Source: CAYRSS01 sp964426945
GTDB lineage: Bacteria; Planctomycetota; Phycisphaerae; UBA1845
Assembly: GCA_964426945.1 (NCBI GenBank)
Contig: CAYRSS010000085.1
Span: forward strand, 1 to 12,521
Direction: 5' to 3'
Length of the DNA stretch: 12,521 nucleotides
Shown: positions 6,625-12,521 of the stretch, piece by piece
How positions within the stretch are numbered: position 1 is the stretch's first letter
How the letters are laid out: each line of letters opens with the position of its first letter
Made by a program: the position numbers and the translations under genes
The notes under the pieces: model-generated
What the model saw: the letters and a program-made list of their open reading frames with translations, nothing else
Databases searched by the model: none
What the model was told of the DNA's origin: nothing

Positions 6625-8964
6625 ATGGTGTTTCTTCATGCTGCCAAAGGCCCGGGCCCGCTCTGCCGCTCCCGAATCGTGGCCATCGGATGCCTCGTCG
6701 CGGTGTCGATGACCCTCCCCGCCATGGGCAATGACTGGGACAACAGCTCCGGCGACGCCCAATGGTCCAACGCCGTGAATTGGTCGGGCAACCTCGAACC
6801 GCACTCCGGCACCTCGGCCCTCTTTCCGGCCGGGTTCCCCAACGGCGACACGATCATCCGGCTCAGCACCGGCGAGAACGCTGTCCTTGTGAGCTTCGGC
6901 GACAACTACCGACTCGCCAATCCGTTCACCTTTCCGGCGGTCGACACGGCCACGCTGACGCTCGGCTCGGGGGTCGTGCACGCGTCCGCGGGCGTGGCGG
7001 CCAGCATCCAGGTGCGGCTGTTCAGCAACGCCGGCCTCAACAAGATCGGCACCGGCTCCGTGAGCCTCTCGCGCACGACCACCATCAGCGGCAAGGTCGA
7101 CGCGGATGCGGGCACTCTGATTTTCAACTCCGGTGGCATCGTCTCCAGCAACGAGGGATTGATCGCCGAGGCCGTGGGCAGCGTAGCAGTCGTCACGCTG
7201 GACGGCGCCAGTGCCCGCTGGACGATCACCGGCACGTTCTTTCAGGGTGGCCTCTTCTGGGGCAGCGGAAACGGGACGCTCAGCATCATGAACGGCGGGC
7301 GCCTTGAGAATCTCTTCGCCCAGTTCGGCACGGCACCGGGCTGCGTCTCCACCCTCAACATCAGCGGCGCCGGCTCCATCTGGAACAACGCACTCGGCGT
7401 AGACACCACGCCGGGCGCCACCGCCGCCATCAACATCACCGGCGGCACCGTCACGATCGGCGAGAACATCGGCCCCGGCATGACCGTGACCCTCGACGGC
7501 GGCACGCTGGACATGACCGGCGGCAGCATCGGCGAGGGCTCGGTGATCAACCTCAACCTCCGCAGCGGAACGCTTCGAAACGTCAGCGAGGTCAACGGCA
7601 CCGCCGGCCTCGTCAAGACATCGACTGGCACGCTCATCCTGGAGAGCACCAACACCTACACGGGTCCGACCACCGTCCTCGAGGGCACGCTGACGCTTTC
7701 CGGCGACGCCTCGTTCGCCTCCAGCCCGATCATCTCGCTGGGGGCGGGCACGACGCTCGACGTCACCGGCGTGACCGGCGGGCTCAACTTCGACGGCGTA
7801 GGATTCGCACTGGCCCCGGGACAGACCCTCGTCGGCAGCGGCACCATCAATGGACCGATGGGCATCCCGCCGGGCTCCACCGTTACGCTCGGACCCTCCG
7901 AGACGCTAAACCTGTCGCACGACGCCTACATCGACGGCGGAGAGCTGCTCGTCGAAGGCGGCCAAATATCCGCCCCCAACTTCCGCAACAACGGCATGCT
8001 CGCCGTTGCCTCCGGCATGATCAGCACCCCGGGCGTGCTGGCCGCAGGCAACGACGGCACGCTGAACGGCGGCTCCGGCAGCGGCACCATCGACGTCGAC
8101 GGCGGCAGCGTCACGTCGGGCGCGGTGCTCCTCGGTTCGGCGGCGGGCGGATCAGGCAACCTGAGCGTGAGGGGCTCGGGCACGCTCAGCACCGGCAAGC
8201 TCGCCGCCAACGACGTCGTCGTGGACGGCGGGACGATCACGATTCTCGATCAAACCGGCAATCCGCCGGATGCAGTGCTCGATGCGTCGATGGTCGGAGG
8301 ATTCGCACGCGACGGCGCGTTCCACCTCTACAGCGGGACCGTGACGACACCGAAACTCAAGCTCGGCGTCACCGCGGGCATGACCGGGTTCTACGAACAA
8401 ACCGGCGGAACGCTCTCGGCGGGCGACGTGTTCATCGGCAGCCCCGAAGGGGGGATCGGCGAGCTGCGCTGGAGCGGTGGATCGCTCACGGCTCAGACGC
8501 TCACCATGGCAGGCCCGGCGACGCTGGGCGTTTCCATCGCCAACGCCACGCTCGGCAGCGGGTACGCGCAGCTCGCCGTGTCGGGCCACGCCGCGCTCGC
8601 GGGAACGCTGGAGATCGCCTTCACGGACGGATACCAGCCGCAACCCGGCACGTTATTCGCCGTCCTCAGCTTCGGCTCGCGCTCCGGCGAGTTCGAACAG
8701 GTGACCAGCACACCACTTGGGGACGGCCGCGTGCTGAGCGTGCACTACGGCGAGAACGCCGTCACGCTTATCGTCGAGTCCGACGCCCTCGGCGATTGTA
8801 ACGGCAACGGCAACACCGACATCCTGGACTACCCCGACTTCCATGACTGTCTCGCCGGCCCCGGCAACACCCTGCCCACGGGCTGCGGCTGCGCCGACAT
8901 TGACGCCGACGGGGACAGTGATCTACTCGACGTTGCGGCGCTTCAGCGGCTGATCGCGGACTGA
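6625..8964 (+). CDS. Secreted beta-strand-repeat protein with dockerin-like C-terminus
   Basis: This is a 779-residue exported protein of unknown function. The signal peptide is residues 1-35: basic start, hydrophobic stretch 18-31, cleavage near PAMG. The mature part begins with a WDN...W...NW module like that of the upstream 1719-aa protein. Residues about 184-256 look like T5SS/PEP-CTERM-associated repeats (GSGNGTLSIMNGG, then ISGAGSIWNN); weaker copies recur at 480-540 and 590-625. A clear autotransporter-associated strand repeat is at 327-357 (TGTLILESTNTYTG). Residues 632-717 match residues 258-346 of the neighbour, sharing YxQL, ALAGTL, and QPxPxxxF followed by GxF. A dockerin-like EF-hand pair with cysteines closes the protein (722-779: DCNGNGNTDILDY and DIDADGDSDLLDV). 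The middle is rich in G, T, S and N, as expected for a right-handed beta helix. No barrel, enzyme motif or sorting tripartite tail is present. It is probably a surface or matrix protein. Confidence 0.92.
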   Translation: MVFLHAAKGPGPLCRSRIVAIGCLVAVSMTLPAMGNDWDNSSGDAQWSNAVNWSGNLEPHSGTSALFPAGFPNGDTIIRLSTGENAVLVSFGDNYRLANPFTFPAVDTATLTLGSGVVHASAGVAASIQVRLFSNAGLNKIGTGSVSLSRTTTISGKVDADAGTLIFNSGGIVSSNEGLIAEAVGSVAVVTLDGASARWTITGTFFQGGLFWGSGNGTLSIMNGGRLENLFAQFGTAPGCVSTLNISGAGSIWNNALGVDTTPGATAAINITGGTVTIGENIGPGMTVTLDGGTLDMTGGSIGEGSVINLNLRSGTLRNVSEVNGTAGLVKTSTGTLILESTNTYTGPTTVLEGTLTLSGDASFASSPIISLGAGTTLDVTGVTGGLNFDGVGFALAPGQTLVGSGTINGPMGIPPGSTVTLGPSETLNLSHDAYIDGGELLVEGGQISAPNFRNNGMLAVASGMISTPGVLAAGNDGTLNGGSGSGTIDVDGGSVTSGAVLLGSAAGGSGNLSVRGSGTLSTGKLAANDVVVDGGTITILDQTGNPPDAVLDASMVGGFARDGAFHLYSGTVTTPKLKLGVTAGMTGFYEQTGGTLSAGDVFIGSPEGGIGELRWSGGSLTAQTLTMAGPATLGVSIANATLGSGYAQLAVSGHAALAGTLEIAFTDGYQPQPGTLFAVLSFGSRSGEFEQVTSTPLGDGRVLSVHYGENAVTLIVESDALGDCNGNGNTDILDYPDFHDCLAGPGNTLPTGCGCADIDADGDSDLLDVAALQRLIAD
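8798..8961 (+). other. Dockerin-like EF-hand pair ending the 779-aa protein
   Basis: Two acidic loops (CNGNGNTDILDY and IDADGDSDLLDV) flank a linker containing CLAGPG and a CGC cysteine pair. It corresponds to the C-terminus of the upstream protein (CMSGPG and CEC in the same place). Repetition at the end of two adjacent exported proteins suggests a common anchoring or assembly role; this is inference. Confidence 0.75.
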
Positions 8965-9018
8965 TAGCGGGACAGCCATCCTCGCGACCCAAGACAGCCT
9001 TGAGGCGGCCGTTGGAAT

Positions 9019-9055
9019 CGTTCCGCGCAGTCAGTTTGACCTGCGCGCAGGAACG
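9019..9055. terminator. Imperfect hairpin between convergent genes, possible bidirectional terminator
   Basis: Positions 9019-9024 pair with 9050-9055 and 9025-9030 with 9041-9046, giving 12 bp interrupted by a 3-nt bulge (9047-9049), with a 10-nt loop. It lies between the ends of two convergent genes, 4 nt beyond the lipoprotein stop and about 55 nt beyond the secreted-protein stop. There is no clear T-run on either side, so a classical intrinsic terminator is not assured. Confidence 0.45.
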
Positions 9056-9058
9056 TCA

Positions 9059-9394
9059 TCAACGACCCCACACCTCGGCGACTAGAGCCGCGCCACAGTT
9101 GCTGCAGTTCACCTGACAAAACAAGGCGTCCTCCCCCGATGCCGAACAAACGTCCACGCAAGTATCTACGAATTCGTAGATCGCCTCCTGGGCGGTAAAC
9201 CCGGCGTCGCGGTCGAGCACGGCGAGATCAAGGGCGTTACGAAGGGCGATGTCGTTAGCCCAATAGCAACTTGCGCGGAGCTGCTCCGTGATCATCGGAC
9301 GCTGCGCGCTCGAGCCGGAATCCTGCGGAGCTCCGACGACTCCGCAGGATGTCGATAGCAACAGTACGCCCAGCGCTGCGACATGGCGTATCAT
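9059..9394 (-). CDS. Small cysteine-rich putative lipoprotein
   Basis: This 111-residue protein belongs to no family I can name. A hydrophobic N-terminus (HVAALGVLLLSTSC) ends in a cysteine at 17 that fits a relaxed lipobox (serine instead of leucine at -3), so lipid anchoring is likely but not certain. The mature part is probably helical (TEQLRASCYWANDIALRNALDLAVL) and ends in a cysteine cluster at positions 79, 83, 93, 97 and 100 (CVDVC, then CQVNCSNC). C43 makes six cysteines after the lipobox, enough for three disulphides; a metal site is an alternative. The GGGAG purine stretch 7 nt upstream supports the ATG at 9394. The gene is convergent with the secreted-protein gene and divergent from the DUF932 gene. 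An 11-bp perfect inverted repeat lies within codons 15-25. Confidence 0.72.
   Translation of the reverse strand: MIRHVAALGVLLLSTSCGVVGAPQDSGSSAQRPMITEQLRASCYWANDIALRNALDLAVLDRDAGFTAQEAIYEFVDTCVDVCSASGEDALFCQVNCSNCGAALVAEVWGR
9320..9350. repeat. Perfect 11-bp inverted repeat inside the lipoprotein gene
   Basis: ATCCTGCGGAG (9320-9330) and CTCCGCAGGAT (9340-9350) are exact reverse complements with a 9-nt loop. The repeat lies inside the coding region, just after the lipobox cysteine codon is reached, about 45-75 nt into the mRNA. It could fold as a strong hairpin or act as a protein-binding site; no function is known. Confidence 0.6.
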
Positions 9395-9518
9395 CAGGTC
9401 TCTCCCGACAGGCGTCGCAGGGTCGCGTTTGTACCGTGCGCAACCATCCCGCGAATCGCCCGGCGATCAATCAGTGTACGCAGCAAAAGGACGTTGTAAC
9501 ACCCCCCGTCGCCCGCGC

Positions 9519-9537
9519 GGTGACAGCTTCTGTCACC
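9519..9537. promoter_or_regulatory. Perfect 8-bp inverted repeat GGTGACAG-CTT-CTGTCACC
   Basis: The two 8-nt arms (9519-9526 and 9530-9537) are exact reverse complements around a 3-nt centre, the size and symmetry of an operator for a dimeric repressor. It is followed at 9543 by a short TTTT, so read on the plus strand it could instead be a leader attenuator or terminator. It lies about 150 nt upstream of the DUF932 start. Confidence 0.45.
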
Positions 9538-9559
9538 CAGGGTTTTCCCGGTTGAGTCA

Positions 9560-9577
9560 GTCGGGCCGGCGCCCGAC
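9560..9577 (+). promoter_or_regulatory. GC-rich hairpin in the DUF932 leader
   Basis: GTCGGGC (9560-9566) and GCCCGAC (9571-9577) form a perfect 7-bp stem with a 4-nt CGGC loop. It begins 23 nt after the preceding inverted repeat. The pair suggests a structured leader RNA or a tandem binding region; either is speculative in GC-rich DNA. Confidence 0.35.
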
Positions 9578-9677
9578 GATGGTGGCAGCCGCAGTCGCGC
9601 AAGGGCGGCAGCGTGGGCCCGTTGTCGGCGGCGTCGCGCTGACCTGCCCCAGGAACCACCCGCGACGACCACGCGCC

Positions 9678-9682
9678 AGGAG
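9678..9682 (+). promoter_or_regulatory. Shine-Dalgarno site of the DUF932 gene
   Basis: AGGAG lies 7 nt before the ATG at 9690. This selects 9690 over the upstream in-frame starts that would add about 134 residues without family similarity. Confidence 0.82.
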
Positions 9683-9689
9683 ACCTGTC

Positions 9690-10739
9690 ATGCCACGGAT
9701 CCGGAACTTGAAAGGGCTGATGTTCCCCGTCGCCGAGGCCCCGCTCTTCGCGGAAGCCCGCACGGGCCTGGAACGCACGAAGATCGCCGTATCCGGCAAG
9801 CGGGCGCTGATTGACACGGCAAGCCACCGCGTCGTGGGGATCGTCGGGGCGGGCTATCGCGTGGTGACCAATGAGCAGGCGCTGCAGCTCGCCACGCGGT
9901 GCTGCAACGAGGTGTTCCCGGAAACCAAGGAGGCAGAATGGGCCGTCGAGGCCGCCGACGCCCCGTCGACCGCCGGCCATTGCTTCATCGACCTGGTCCA
10001 CAACTCGACCGCGCTCGATTTCACCCTCGTCGCGTCTGCGGACCGCCCCGAGGCGTTCGGCCCGTTCATCCGCGTGACCAACAGCTACAACGGCCTGCGC
10101 GCGCTGGCCTTCGACATCGGCCTGTTCCGCAAAGTGTGCAAGAACGGGCTGATCCTCCCAGGTTCGCTCATCCGCTTCCGCTTCAGCCATTCGCGCGACG
10201 CGATGAACGGCAACATCGACTTCTCCATCGGCCGCGACCGCATCGCCACCGCCATGAGCGGCTTCCAGTCGTGTTTCGGCATGATGCGAGACTGCAAGGC
10301 GGAGCGCGGGCAGTTCGAGCCGCTCATGCTCGCCGTGCTGGGCATCCGCCGACCCGCCGCCGCCAAGGCCGGCACGCGCGAGGGCGAGGCGTGGGAGGAA
10401 CTGATGGCTCACGTGACCGAGCAGTGCGAGAGGTACCAGGAGGAACTCGGGGCGACCGTTTACGCGATCTTCAACGCCATCACCGAGTTCGCATCCGACC
10501 CGCCGGTCAACCGCTGCATCGGCCGCGAGCGCCACGGCTACCAGCGCCGCGCCGGCGCGTGGGTAGCCAGGTTCCACCAGGCCCACCGCAAACCGAACTT
10601 CAACCTCAACACGCACATCGCCGAAACCCAGCACGTCCAGCCCGCCCGCCCACCGGGCAGCGAAGCAACCACCGTCGCCGCCCCGCACCGAACAGCCCGC
10701 TGGATGCGGCAGCCGATGAGGTCACTCGCCACGGTGTGA
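9690..10739 (+). CDS. DUF932 domain protein (phage/plasmid-like family)
   Basis: This 349-residue soluble protein has no signal peptide or membrane segment. Residues about 30-310 fit DUF932 (PF06067, related to TIGR03299). Recognisable segments are VVGIVGAGYRVVTNEQAL (48-65), FIRVTNSYNGLRALAFDIG (126-144), RKVCKNGLI (147-155), the RFSHSR turn (164-169), and a C-terminal YAIFNAITEFAS (258-269) with GRERHGYQRRAGAWV. The last 35 residues are proline/alanine/arginine-rich and probably disordered. The biochemical role of DUF932 is not established. Members are frequent on plasmids, phages and integrated elements but also occur singly in chromosomes, as here next to lepA. No integrase, transposase or replication gene is nearby, so transfer is not shown. 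It is preceded by a structured leader and faces lepA tail to tail, 104 nt apart. Confidence 0.88.
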   Translation: MPRIRNLKGLMFPVAEAPLFAEARTGLERTKIAVSGKRALIDTASHRVVGIVGAGYRVVTNEQALQLATRCCNEVFPETKEAEWAVEAADAPSTAGHCFIDLVHNSTALDFTLVASADRPEAFGPFIRVTNSYNGLRALAFDIGLFRKVCKNGLILPGSLIRFRFSHSRDAMNGNIDFSIGRDRIATAMSGFQSCFGMMRDCKAERGQFEPLMLAVLGIRRPAAAKAGTREGEAWEELMAHVTEQCERYQEELGATVYAIFNAITEFASDPPVNRCIGRERHGYQRRAGAWVARFHQAHRKPNFNLNTHIAETQHVQPARPPGSEATTVAAPHRTARWMRQPMRSLATV

Positions 10740-10843
10740 AGGAGCGATCCCGCCCAGCTCCCGCGCGCAGGCCCGGGCCGACAAGCTGCGCGTATCGCGA
10801 GCCAGGGGATGCTGCCGAACCGCTGCATCAGACGCAGCGCCGT
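10740..10843. other. Gap between convergent DUF932 and lepA genes
   Basis: This 104-nt non-coding spacer contains one small hairpin near the lepA end (listed separately) and a short GCCCGGGC palindrome. No T-rich terminator is seen. Confidence 0.5.
10821..10839 (-). terminator. Small hairpin just after lepA, possible terminator
   Basis: CGCTGC (10821-10826) and GCAGCG (10834-10839) form a 6-bp stem with a 7-nt loop, 4 nt after the lepA stop. There is no T-run, so termination here would need other factors. Weak evidence. Confidence 0.3.
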
Positions 10844-12521
10844 TCAGTTGTCGTCGGGGTCCAGGATGGACATGAAGGCTTCCTGGGGGATCTCGACGGA
10901 TCCGACGACCTTCATGCGCTTCTTGCCTTCCTTCTGCTTCTCGAGCAGCTTGCGCTTCCGGGAGATGTCGCCGCCGTAGCACTTGGCGGTCACGTCCTTG
11001 CGGAAGGCCTTGATGGTTTCGCGTGCGATGATTTTGCCGCCGATGGCCGCCTGCAGCGGGATCTCGAACATGTGGCGGTTGATGGCGTTCTTGAGCCGCG
11101 CGATCAGCTTGCGGCCGCGCCACGCCGCCTTGTCGCGGTGAACGATGACCGACAGCGCGTCGACGGGCACGCCGTTGACGAGGATGTCCATCTTCACCAT
11201 GTCGTCGGCCTGGAAGCGCGCCACCGTGTAGTCGGCGGTGCCGTAGCCGCGCGTCACGCTCTTGAGCTTGTCATAGAAGTCATAAATGATCTCGCACAGC
11301 GGCAGCTCGTAGGTCAGCATCACGCGCGTAGCGGAGAGGTACTCTGACTTCTGCTGTACGCCGCGGCGCTCCAGGCAGAGCTGCATCACGGTGCCCACGC
11401 AGTCGGCGGGAATGATCATCTGGGCCGAGACGATCGGCTCACGGATCTCCTCAACCTTCGTCGGCTCGGGCAGGGCGCTGGGCGAGGAAATCTGCTTGAT
11501 CGTGCCGTCCTTGAACACGACCTCGTAGGTCACCGTCGGGGCGGTCTGCACGACGGCGACGTCACCCTCGCGCTCCAGGCGCTCCTGGATGATCCGCATG
11601 TGCAACAGCCCGAGGAAGCCGCAGCGGAAGCCGATGCCCAGCGCATCCGAGGACGCCGTTTCATAGGTGAACGAGCTGTCGTTGAGCCACAGCGTTTCCA
11701 TCGCCTCGCGCAGCTCGTCCGTGCTGGTGCCCATGCCGGGGTAAAAGTCGCAGAACACCATCTGGTGCGGCGCCTCGTAGCCCGGAAGCGGCTTGTCGGT
11801 CGGAGCGGCGCTGTGGGTGATGGTGTCGCCGATATTGACGTCGGCCAGCGTCTTGATGCTGCCCACGAGGTACCCCACCTCGCCCGCGCTGAGCGACGGG
11901 ACCGGCGCGGGCTTCGGGAAGAATTTGCCCACCTCGCTGATGAGATACTCGCGGTCGACGGCCATGAGTTCGACGCGGTCGCCCTTCTTGAGCGTGCCGT
12001 CGAAGATTCGCATGTGGCAGATGACCCCGCGGTGAACATCGCTCTTGGCGTCATAGAGCAAGGCCCGCAGCCGGCCCGCCGGATCGCCCTTCGGCGGCGG
12101 GATGCGCTCGACGATGGCCTTCAGCAGGTCGTCCATGCCCGCGCCGGTCTTGGCGCTGACGAAGATCGCTTCCGACGCGGACAGCCCCAGGATCTGTTCC
12201 GTCTCCAGGGCAATGTCTTCCGGGCGGGAGGCCGGCAGGTCGATCTTGTTGATGACCAAGATCATCTCGAGCCCGGCTTCGATTGCCAAGTAGGCGTTGG
12301 CGACGGTCTGGGCCTGCACGCCCTGCGTCGCGTCGACCAGCACGAGCACGCCTTCGCAGGCGGCGAGCGCCCGCGAGACTTCGTAGTGAAAGTCGACGTG
12401 GCCCGGCGTGTCGATCAGGTTGAGCATGTACTCGACGCCGCCGAGCTTGTGCTTCACCGACGCTCGATTCGCCTTGATGGTGATGCCCATCTCGCGCTCG
12501 AGGTCCATGTCATCGAGGAAC
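10844..12521 (-). CDS. lepA: Elongation factor 4 (LepA), N-terminus outside window
   Basis: This is a ribosome-associated translational GTPase that binds elongating ribosomes and can promote back-translocation. The window holds about 559 C-terminal codons; the frame is open to the right edge, so the P-loop and true start are missing. Visible GTPase motifs are the switch I region (LEREMGITIKA), G3 DTPGH (about 12398-12412), G4 NKID (12239-12250) and G5 SAK. Domain II follows IPPPKGDPAGRL. The LepA-specific domains include LGIGFRCGFLGLLHMRIIQERLERE, the EIREPI segment, RGVQQKSEYL, and the C-terminal IQAAIGGK-like stretch with AKCYGGDISRKRKLLEKQKEGKKRMK and PQEAFMSIL. Length and order agree with the family, and the C-terminus is complete. 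Methionine replaces the usual arginine or lysine in ERxGITI. The gene is convergent with the DUF932 gene. The LepA-specific C-terminal domain makes the identity essentially certain. Confidence 0.98.
   Translation of the reverse strand, partial: FLDDMDLEREMGITIKANRASVKHKLGGVEYMLNLIDTPGHVDFHYEVSRALAACEGVLVLVDATQGVQAQTVANAYLAIEAGLEMILVINKIDLPASRPEDIALETEQILGLSASEAIFVSAKTGAGMDDLLKAIVERIPPPKGDPAGRLRALLYDAKSDVHRGVICHMRIFDGTLKKGDRVELMAVDREYLISEVGKFFPKPAPVPSLSAGEVGYLVGSIKTLADVNIGDTITHSAAPTDKPLPGYEAPHQMVFCDFYPGMGTSTDELREAMETLWLNDSSFTYETASSDALGIGFRCGFLGLLHMRIIQERLEREGDVAVVQTAPTVTYEVVFKDGTIKQISSPSALPEPTKVEEIREPIVSAQMIIPADCVGTVMQLCLERRGVQQKSEYLSATRVMLTYELPLCEIIYDFYDKLKSVTRGYGTADYTVARFQADDMVKMDILVNGVPVDALSVIVHRDKAAWRGRKLIARLKNAINRHMFEIPLQAAIGGKIIARETIKAFRKDVTAKCYGGDISRKRKLLEKQKEGKKRMKVVGSVEIPQEAFMSILDPDDN

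Larger units (their letters stand above)
9395..9689. promoter_or_regulatory. Divergent, hairpin-rich intergenic region upstream of DUF932 gene
   Basis: These 295 nt separate the divergent lipoprotein and DUF932 genes and must contain both promoters. I see no coding similarity here, although the DUF932 frame stays open upstream. Two perfect hairpins (9519-9537 and 9560-9577) and a small GGGTTTTCCC palindrome (9540-9549) lie together in the middle. No confident -35/-10 elements were recognised. Confidence 0.55.

Noticed and set aside
1355..8964. Classical type V autotransporters
   Set aside because: The strand repeats are shared with autotransporters, but neither protein ends in an outer-membrane barrel. 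Both end in EF-hand-like domains.
9288..9689. Earlier start for the DUF932 protein
   Set aside because: The added residues do not resemble the family and cross two hairpins and the divergent lipoprotein start. AGGAG at 9678 supports 9690.
9395..10843. Integrated phage or plasmid remnant around DUF932
   Set aside because: No integrase, transposase, tRNA attachment site, direct repeats or other phage-like genes are visible, and base composition matches the surroundings.
9899..11347. A 482-codon plus-strand frame overlapping DUF932 and antisense lepA
   Set aside because: It is out of frame with DUF932 and opposite the highly conserved lepA C-terminus; its composition is typical of a shadow frame.

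Overview
This is a high-GC bacterial window with long secreted proteins built from repeats. It carries an ECF sigma factor next to a Ser/Thr kinase, dockerin-like C-termini, thrombospondin type 3 and FG-GAP repeats, and autotransporter-associated strand repeats in proteins that lack an autotransporter barrel. Together these suggest a planctomycete (Planctomycetota, perhaps Phycisphaerae or a neighbouring uncultured lineage). This assignment is inferred from gene content; no rRNA gene is present to confirm it.

Layout, left to right. (1) Positions 1-1212, minus strand: a two-gene signalling unit with an ECF-type sigma factor (640-1212), followed 30 nt later by a Hanks-type Ser/Thr protein kinase (1-609) that runs off the left edge at its HRD motif. 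(2) Positions 1213-1354: a divergent intergenic region. (3) Positions 1355-8964, plus strand: two tandem genes for exported mosaic proteins of 1719 and 779 aa. Each has a Shine-Dalgarno sequence and a signal peptide. They share an N-terminal module, an autotransporter-associated strand repeat, a module of about 85 residues and a cysteine-bearing dockerin-like C-terminus. The larger one also carries seven FG-GAP repeats, two groups of thrombospondin type 3 calcium loops, about fourteen propeller-like repeats and an Ig-like domain. (4) Positions 9059-9394, minus strand: a small cysteine-rich probable lipoprotein, convergent with the previous gene. (5) Positions 9690-10739, plus strand: a DUF932 protein preceded by a hairpin-rich leader. 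(6) Positions 10844 to the right edge, minus strand: lepA (elongation factor 4), missing its N-terminus at the window edge.

The sigma factor and kinase probably work together. The acidic segment of sigma region 2.2 used by ordinary ECF factors appears to be replaced by an uncharged, threonine-containing segment. That fits the known class of ECF factors activated by a partner kinase. The two secreted proteins probably act at the cell surface or in the matrix, using the same C-terminal domain. DUF932 and the lipoprotein have no assignable function. lepA is a housekeeping translation gene. No CRISPR array, tRNA, rRNA, insertion sequence or complete new system was found. The best leads are the kinase/sigma pair, the shared domain architecture of the two secreted proteins, and the structured leader of the DUF932 gene.
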